From contig BFEA01000147.1 of the NCBI GenBank assembly GCA_003427395.1, positions 1,602,562-1,627,017 of the forward strand: DNA of 24,456 bases. Direction: 5' to 3'. Each line of letters begins with the position of its first letter. Positions within the stretch are counted from its first letter, which is position 1. The position numbers were made by a program, and so were the translations under genes. Origin of the DNA: Chara braunii. Its lineage: Eukaryota; Streptophyta; Charophyceae; Charales; Characeae. This document shows, piece after piece, positions 18,661 through 24,456 of this stretch. Under the pieces are notes generated by a model. The model searched no databases, was not told the origin of the DNA, and saw nothing but the letters and a program-made list of their open reading frames with translations.

Positions 18661-19643
18661 TGCTGCCCCCTGCTCCCAGGTGTGTGGCCACTTACTGCGA
18701 ACTATCTGGGGAGCACGACCCCTACAATTGGTGTAGAGTGTTTTAACTTTTAAACTGTTTTATGTCCAAATTTCTCGAGAAACACACATCTGGTGTGACG
18801 TTACACACCCTCTCCCCTGGATTTTCCACATGACATTGTACATTTTCCATATCTCCATGTCAACTCTCCATGGGTGTACCATGCAGCCACATGGGCCTGG
18901 TGGTCGCTTCCGTCTCTACCTTGCGCCTTTTCCGCTCTTCATTTCCGTCTTCCTAGTAGCTGGGGCATGCTCACTCTAGCTCTATCTTAAGTATATCTGA
19001 ATGCATTTACGGCTGGGCTTGGATGCATCTGACGAACACGGGAGGTGGACATACAGATCTGGACGTGATTGCAGTCAGATTCTGACCACAATTATGCCCA
19101 TAAATAAGCAAAGAAGCCCTAGTGTGAGTACACCCTTACTGTTGCATTTTGAACTGTTTATTATTTCCTGTGGGTAAAAAATTACTAAAAAAATAAAAAT
19201 CAATCATTTACTGTACTGATTCCCGTCCTTTTCAAACTTCTTGTCATTTGCTCAACCAGCGATGAACGTCCAACCCTCTCTTTAGCGCTCGGGAAAAAAT
19301 AAAATGACAAGAAACCTGTACCTCTACTAGTACTACTACCTCCAGCATTATTCACTGGTGGGTCGGTCGGAGTTTTCGGAGTGAGTCTTCCGATGCGCAC
19401 GGGCTTTCTCCATGTGGTCTCCTGCCTGCAATGCCTCCTGACCTCTATGGCGTGTCAGGCTGATGTCGACTCTGCCTGCCTTTAAAGTCTGCTGGCCTCC
19501 ATCATGCTGGAGAGGAGGTGTTGATTGTGGGCGTGTTGAAGGCTCTGAATGTGCGTGGATTTTGCTGTGTGTGTCCTTCCATATGGATTGCTGGCTGGAC
19601 GCCTGGCCTACGCAACTTTTTTTATTTATTTATTTCCCCTTAT

Positions 19644-19703
19644 CTTATGCAGGGGCCATGCTAATCGTCTCTGTATCGTTCCAATTTTAATGGATGTCCC
19701 AAA
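19644..19703 (-). pseudogene. U6 snRNA-derived retropseudogene (truncated, A-rich tail)
   Basis: On the minus strand the sequence reads GGGACATCC, then TTAAAATTGGAACGATACAG, then AGACGATTAGCATGGCCCCT followed by GC. This is the 5' and central part of U6, including the ACAGAGA box and AGC triad, with one change in the core (AAGATT to ACGATT). The 5' stem-loop is partly lost. The 3' half after CCCCTGC is replaced by unrelated sequence and then AAATAAATAAATAAAAAAAG. No U6-type promoter is seen. Loss of the 3' part and the A-rich end suggest retroposition by a LINE-type machinery, not a working U6 gene. Confidence 0.85.
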
Positions 19704-20982
19704 GTTTTTTTTTTTTTTTTTCTGGGCCTACATGCTATTTCAGAGTGGTATTGACCGTGTGGGGTGGTTAGAGATTCTGGATGCTTATGTGTCTTTCTCT
19801 CTGTGTTCTTCCATGTGGCTGTTTGCCTGCGCTCAGAGTCCCCCGACAGGCCTGACCTACATGTTGTTGCACCATTCTCTGCAGGCACAGTACCCTTGCA
19901 CACAGAGGTTGGCCTGCGTGTCATGTCAGAGTTTTTCCATCTGCCTGGCCGCATCTGTCAGATCGATTGGGGCGCATTCGACCCCTATTCCAGTCTGGTC
20001 GCGTGTCTGAGCTACAGTGTTCTGTCTCCATGCATCGTTCTGTATGTGTGTTTCTCCGTTTTTTTTTTTGTTTTTTTTTTTGTTTTTTTTTTTTTAACAG
20101 GGCCTTTTGGTCCTGGCTCCTTCTATTCTGGGGAGCGTGAGTCCGGTTCCTATTCCACCGGCAAGTCAAAAGGAAGATTACATTGCATCAGAGACTCACG
20201 CTTCCTCCCGTTTGGCCGAAGGACCCCTGAACAGCATCGATTGCTCCACCATTGGTGGAGGATTGACTGTCAGCTTGCCATGACTCACTCTTTCCTCTCA
20301 GATCTGGTAAAACCAGCTCTGCCTAATAAAGCTATGTCACCAAGAAAGAGCTCGCCCATAATTTCTGCTTGCTTATGCTTCCCTCCTCGCCAGTTCAGCC
20401 CGTGAGTCGAAGTGTCCCTTCTCCCATTGAGCCTTCTCCCTTTTTTTAGATGCTACCAGAGCCCTAAACCCTGAATCCTCCACTATTGGGCCTCTCCGTT
20501 TTTTTTTCTATCTCGGAGTAGATCTTGATTAACACATGTTCTAATCTGACCATTGAGCATTGTGCCATTGACAAGAAGAGAATGTTCAATGTTCGTTCCA
20601 CGAACGTGCTTTGAGGTTCAGGTGAGCGGCCACTTCTGCGTGGGCCTCGAAACATGGAACAGCATATCCCTCCATTGTGAAGGGTGCTCTTTGCAACATC
20701 TTGGAAGTCCATGGAGAAACCTATTTTTGATATTCCTAGTAGAGACATATCTTCACAGCGACACATCTTGAAAAAAAGAAGATGTTCGTAGAGAGTTGGA
20801 GCAATATCTCTTAACCCCCTGTTCTGAGGACAAATGCCTTGAGAAGCCCATCATGCGCTCTGTAGTCTCCTCCTGTCTCAAAGCCACTCTGCGATACAAA
20901 AGTTGGATTGGTTTCTGGGTATACAACAGCTGGATTGGCTTATGGCATTGCACGCGCTCGCTTACTTGTGTTCATGTTACTC

Positions 20983-21006
20983 TGTGTGTGTGTGTGTGTG
21001 TGTGTG
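20983..21006. repeat. Microsatellite (TG)12
   Basis: A perfect TG run ending about 31 bp before the terminal exon of the RING gene. Confidence 0.95.
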
Positions 21007-21037
21007 GTGCTGTTGGGACTTGGTTGACTCTTTGTAG

Positions 21038-21101
21038 CCGGAGCGAGCTTCACTCATTGCTCGTAATCAACCTTGGCGACACGCCAGCACAACTGCCATA
21101 G
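21038..21101 (+). CDS. LUL-like: Terminal exon: eighth zinc ligand, following Arg and C-terminal tail of the LUL-like E3
   Basis: After the acceptor TTTGTAG (AG at 21036-21037), the first base C completes the TG|C Cys codon of the RING. It is followed by RSELHSLLVINLGDTPAQLP and TAG at 21099-21101. Family homologues continue after CPIC with Arg, a short spacer and a hydrophobic 'LL-I' strand, and the same order is seen here. The Arg directly after the last zinc ligand is the usual E2~ubiquitin 'linchpin' position in RINGs, so this small exon supplies both a zinc ligand and that residue. The usual 'RxP' proline is absent (RSE). The tail is short compared with many plant LULs. A (TG)12 repeat sits about 30 bp upstream of the acceptor. 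The assignment rests on phase plus motif match; transcript evidence is lacking. Confidence 0.68.
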
Positions 21102-21555
21102 GTGCAATGGAAGCTCTTGTGCTTCGGCAGGGGTGGCCTCATTTACGCAGCTTGGAGGAGAAGTACTGATGAAACCATCGTGCACATGACTAGAGACAGT
21201 CAAGGGAAGTGGCCGCTGCTCTGCTGACATCGCTGGCTCGGAGATGTGCTTCCCGTTGGATGAAGTGATGTGCTCCAATGATGCCGATTTATTGATTGCC
21301 AAAACAGTATGGGGTTGGTTATCTCTCTCGAGTTGAGATGATGCCGTGAAGACAAACAGGAGGAAGAGAGCGGAGAAGAAGAAGCGGTGGTAATATGTCT
21401 GTAGCTGGAGTTGGGATGGGGGGGGGCATGCGTATTTTGTGCATATGTACTTGTATAGTGATTGATTTGTCCTGCGATTCTGTGCAGATTGTGGCTTGTA
21501 ATAATTAGAGTGGTAATTGTACAGGAAGATGGGAGGGAGGGTTGTGGAGGGAGGG
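21102..21555 (+). other. Probable 3' UTR and flank of the LUL-like gene
   Basis: Sequence after the TAG stop holds no recognised coding sequence. No AATAAA is seen close by; TGTAATAATT near 21498 is a possible weak poly(A) element. The transcript end cannot be set from sequence. Confidence 0.35.
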
Positions 21556-21597
21556 GGAGGAGGAGGAGGAGGAGGAGGAGGAGGAGGAGGAGGAGGA
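21556..21597. repeat. Microsatellite (GGA)14
   Basis: A perfect GGA trinucleotide run of 42 bp, embedded in G-rich sequence. Confidence 0.96.
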
Positions 21598-22672
21598 TCA
21601 AAAACACACCGGCAAATGAGTGCTGCTTCAACCAGCCACAGCCTTCAGCAGAGATCGTGAAGAGGAGGTGACATGTTCTTGCTTTCGTCTGCAGCTCGCA
21701 GTCTCTTCTCTTCCCTCTCCTTCGTCGTCCGATGCGCTATTTTTGTTGCTCTTTCTACCTTCGTTTTCCTCTTTCTCTCTCTTCTCATTCCTGTTCGCCA
21801 ATTATGTCATTTGTCTGTCATCTTTTCGTTCCATGCTGCTCCTCTTCATACACACCTGCACATAAGCGAGCTGGGTACCTTTGTGTTGCCCGACAGAGTA
21901 GAACTGCAGCAGGGAGCCATAGCTGTGCTTCCCGACAGCTGTCTGTTTTCAGGCAGGCATGCCATTTGTACCTGTTGTCTTGATAGAGGCAGGAAGTCGT
22001 GATAGATAGACGTCTGTCGGAATATCCGTTTTCTGGAGGACGTGCCATCTGCGTAGTCTGTGTGTACGATTACAGGTCCAGCATTTGCGGAGCCGCTGAG
22101 TTGGCAATTAATTAGATGAGAATCCCCGTCAACAATATTGGCATGGCCGATCTAGTCCTCTTTCATCTTGTTGATCCTTCATGGACATAGCAACGAGTCA
22201 TCAACGAGTCGTCCTTGGTAATAGTAACCATCCTTTAGAAGGGGGAGCTACAGGTCAAGTGGGAATCGATGGGCTTGGAGAGCCAGTCTCTGTCGCCGCT
22301 GCTATTTTGCTTGGTCAGCCGTCTTCCAGGGCGTTGTCGTATGTAGGAGGAAGTAGGGTTCGTTCATTCTGTAGTGTACGCATTAGGCAAACTCTGCCGA
22401 TGTTATTTTTGGTAAGTCGGCCGTCATCCAGGCTTCCATGACTGTCATCAAATGTAGGGAGGAAGAAGAAAGGGGTTCAGTTGTGTCGTGTGATGCATCT
22501 AGTTTACGAGTGAGAAATTGCAACAGCCTTGCTTCCGGATATATATACTTCAACAATCTTTGAGGATGTCTTAGTTGTCGCTAGCTGTGAGTATTTTCCA
22601 GGCTTGTCACACTACGGTAGGTGGTATGGTTTGCGGACTCTGCTTCACGGACGATGCATGCAGCATGTCCTC
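21598..22672. other. Downstream stretch without a recognised gene
   Basis: No protein or RNA family was recognised. Around 22301-22500 there are two diverged copies, about 100 bp apart, of a segment containing CCGTC-TCCAGG and ATGTAGG-GGAAG. Confidence 0.5.
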
Positions 22673-22723
22673 TTCCTTCCTTCCTTCCTTCCTTCCTTCC
22701 TTCCTTCCTTCCTTCCTTCCTTC
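22673..22723. repeat. Microsatellite (TTCC)n, about 12.8 units
   Basis: A perfect tetranucleotide run of 51 bp. Confidence 0.96.
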
Positions 22724-23189
22724 AAGTTGCATCCTTAACGAACCCATGTGCTACACCCGTCCTTTTCTTGCCCACCCTTCGATATCAAGCCTCTTGATTC
22801 CAGTCGATTGTGCTTTTCCTTAGCTACCATCTGGTTGACCGGGAAATCCGGGTGGGTGGGCCGCGCATCTGCGTAGCAGATGTGCTCTTGATGACCCATA
22901 ACATTTGTAAGCCGCGAGCGGATGGCGCGATGAACTGGTCCTTGATCAGTCAAGTTTTCGTAATACAAGTTTCTGTACATTGCAAGTGTGCGGTAAACCA
23001 TTGTTCGTCGGCTACGACGGCTAGCTGGTTGGTGGGCGATCTGGTTGCGCTTCTCGAGGACCAAACGTGCGTGAGCGGATTGACTCCGACGAGCTGTCTC
23101 GTCTGCAACGAACCATTGTTTGTCAGCTATCGACGCCTCCAGACGGGTGAGTGCTGCTGGCCCTTGTCATCCATAACCGTTACGGCTGT

Positions 23190-23296
23190 GGTCTTCACGC
23201 GAATAGAACGCCCGGTCATTATAGCGGTCTTTGGGCCAACTTTTGGTATAGATGCAGCGATAATGTCAACCGGGTGTTCTATTCGGGTGGAAGAAG
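23190..23296. mobile_element. Foldback MITE-like element, copy 2
   Basis: The inverted arms are 23190-23222 (GGTCTTCACGCGAATAGAAC..CCCGGTCATTAT) and about 23260-23296 (ATAATG..CCGGGTGTTCTATTCGGGTGG). The spacer matches copy 1 (AACTTTTGGTATAGATGCAG). Its right arm is part of the tandem duplication at 23259-23471. Confidence 0.72.
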
Positions 23297-23471
23297 GTAG
23301 TGCTCAACTTTGACATCAGGGAGCGCATCTGCCAATCAGGTGTTTTGTTTACGGCAGTAGTGGGACAGGGATAATGACCGGGTGTTCTATTCGGGTGGAA
23401 GACGGTAGTGCTTAACTTTGACATCAGGGAGCGCATCCGCCAATCACGTGGTTTGTTTACAGCAGTAGTGG
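23259..23471. repeat. Tandem duplication, period 111 bp, 2 copies
   Basis: 23259-23364 and 23370-23471 share GATAATG..CCGGGTGTTC, then GGTGGAAGA-GGTAGTGCT, and continue to GTTTGTTTAC-GCAGTAGTGG with few differences. Each copy starts with the right arm of the MITE, so the second copy carries an isolated arm. Confidence 0.92.
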
Positions 23472-24405
23472 TTGCTGCTGGAGCCGATGTGCTTGTTCTT
23501 AGCTATATGTTGCTGCTAGTCGTTGGCGGGCATGGTGGTAGGCAGGTTCTCTTAGAGGGAGGTCAGCGTAAGTGGGTCAGCCCACACAGGTCAGCGTTAC
23601 ACGATGTCGTCTGTCACAGCGTGGCAGGGGCATCCTGAACTGCCTGTTCACTGGATCTCGTACAGATCGGTGCAGTACACAGAATAGGTTGGCAGGGTTC
23701 GGTTGGGTTGGTGCGAAGCTGAGTGAGGAGGGAGGGGTCGGGTCGTGGATAGTTTAAATGGGAGGGCACTTCATGCTGAGATGAACCTTTGCTTTTGAAG
23801 TTGTTTGGGGCGCCGGGAAAGATAAGGGCTCGAAGAGAAGAGGTGCTGCGGAGCATGGGGTTAGACTTGCTATGGAAAGGTTTGCCGCCGCTATGCGGCA
23901 GTCTCTGTAGCTTTACTCTGTGTGCGATGTCAAGCAAGTGGAGAAGTCTGAGCTTCTGTACCTAGAGTGCGCACATTATGCTGTTGCGGAACTCGCGATA
24001 CATTTTTAGGTGTGGGCTCTATCACTTACTTATAGCGAATAATTGCATCTGCTTGAAAGTGGAATGCAAAGAGTAACCGCCCTGAACAAGCAGGTTGTAA
24101 AGGTATCTTGATCCTGCTAAGGGCCTCTCAGCTTCGTACTTAGTAATACCGTAATATCTTAATTGATTGAGTGAATGTTTGCTATCCAGCCTGTGAGCTC
24201 ATCCAACTGTGTTGGGTTATGTAGAAGTTGGAAAAAGACAGAACCAGGGTAGAATATGGCAGGTAGGTTGGTATTACGTACGACCTTTAGTTCGACTGTG
24301 CAGGCTGGCACTTCTGATTAGTATGATAGATCGACACTGCTTTATCTACGTTTGTATGTGGACCTCGTTACCACTGAAGCAGTTTTGACTTTTCTCGATG
24401 TAGGG

Positions 24406-24406
<1 letters not shown>
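23472..24406. other. Downstream stretch without a recognised gene
   Basis: No reading frame resembles a known family, and no RNA gene or transposon termini were seen. Confidence 0.5.

Positions 24407-24456
<50 letters not shown>
24407..24456. repeat. Microsatellite (TG)25, truncated at the window edge
   Basis: A perfect TG run from 24407 to the last base; its true length is unknown. Confidence 0.97.

Larger units (their letters stand above)
18133..21037 (+). other. Second intron (about 2.9 kb) of the LUL-like gene
   Basis: It is bounded by GTCAGT at 18133 and TTTGTAG ending at 21037. It contains the polypyrimidine minisatellite (about 18219-18660), a U6-derived pseudogene on the minus strand (19644-19703), several T-rich runs around 19705-19722 and 20052-20095, and (TG)12 at 20983-21006. 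No intervening exon that preserves the RING Cys codon was found. Confidence 0.6.
2413..21101 (+). other. LUL-like: Gene model: LOG2/LUL (MGRN1-like) RING E3 ubiquitin ligase, 5' partial
   Basis: Three exons (2413-2547, 18014-18132 with an optional 18011 start, 21038-21101) join without breaking frame: phase 0 at the first junction, and a Cys codon split TG|C at the second. Together they give roughly the last 105 residues of a LOG2/LUL-type ligase: the conserved pre-RING segment, the C3HC4 RING and a short tail. In Arabidopsis, LOG2/LUL proteins are membrane-associated E3 ligases linked to amino-acid export and ABA responses; the animal relative is mahogunin (MGRN1). The N-terminal part of the family (glycine/proline-rich start and beta-rich domain) was not found between 1 and 2412, so the gene probably begins upstream of the window. 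The identification is by recognised motifs, not by alignment. Confidence 0.8.

Noticed and set aside
18150-18746. Three overlapping long frames rich in Pro, Ser, Phe and Leu.
   Set aside because: They are translations of the polypyrimidine minisatellite in different frames.
20101-20283. Exon-like stretch: strong T-rich tract plus AACAG acceptor, 60 open codons ending in TGA, and AATAAA at 20325.
   Set aside because: Joining it to the RING donor gives TG|G (Trp in place of the last zinc ligand) and an early stop. In its own open frame it would need a missing exon, and it resembles no LUL tail. 21038-21101 fits both phase and motif.
21054-21302. 82-codon minus-strand frame, protein-like in composition.
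   Set aside because: It overlaps the terminal exon of the RING gene on the opposite strand, has no recognised domain and no supporting context.
22810-23313. 167-codon plus-strand frame.
   Set aside because: It runs through a MITE and has no family similarity; probably a chance frame.

Overview
The window looks like nuclear DNA of a streptophyte (a plant or charophyte alga). The evidence is spliceosomal introns with GT..AG borders, a C-terminal segment of a LOG2/LUL (plant MGRN1-like) RING E3 ubiquitin ligase, a chromovirus-type Ty3/gypsy element primed by initiator tRNA-Met, a U6 snRNA-derived pseudogene, and abundant microsatellites and foldback elements. Very long introns filled with LTR elements would suit a Chara-like charophyte, but that last step is inference only.

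Host gene (+ strand, 2413-21101, 5' partial). Three exons can be joined in phase: 2413-2547 (the strand before the RING, containing VIKQVIWVDG), 18011/18014-18132 (a complete C3HC4 RING up to two bases of the eighth zinc-ligand codon), and 21038-21101 (the base that completes that Cys, the following Arg, and a short tail ending in TAG). The N-terminal half of the ligase was not found and probably lies upstream. The two introns are about 15.5 kb and 2.9 kb. A decayed partial copy of the first visible exon lies 162 bp upstream of it.

Layout. 1-95: 3' end of an LTR-like repeat. 96-2412: upstream, probably intronic, sequence with a T81 tract, (TC)33 and a foldback MITE. 2548-18010: giant intron. 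It holds 3.9 kb of repeat-rich sequence, then a full-length but dead Ty3/gypsy chromovirus (6415-16242, GTAC target duplication) with 1-kb LTRs, PBS, gag, protease, RT, RNase H, integrase, chromodomain and PPT, then 1.8 kb with short tandem repeats. The 3' LTR of the chromovirus is split by a 931-bp TG..CA insertion (15005-15935, ATGG duplication), of the same family as positions 1-95. 18133-21037: second intron, with a 440-bp polypyrimidine minisatellite and a U6 retropseudogene. 21102-24456: downstream sequence with microsatellites, a second MITE copy and a 111-bp tandem duplication; no gene recognised.

The only gene likely to be functional is the RING ligase. Everything else recognised is mobile or repetitive. 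No new defence or metabolic system was found. The points of most interest are the architecture of the ligase gene, the nested insertions, the methylation-like decay of the retroelement, the U6 chimera and the foldback families.
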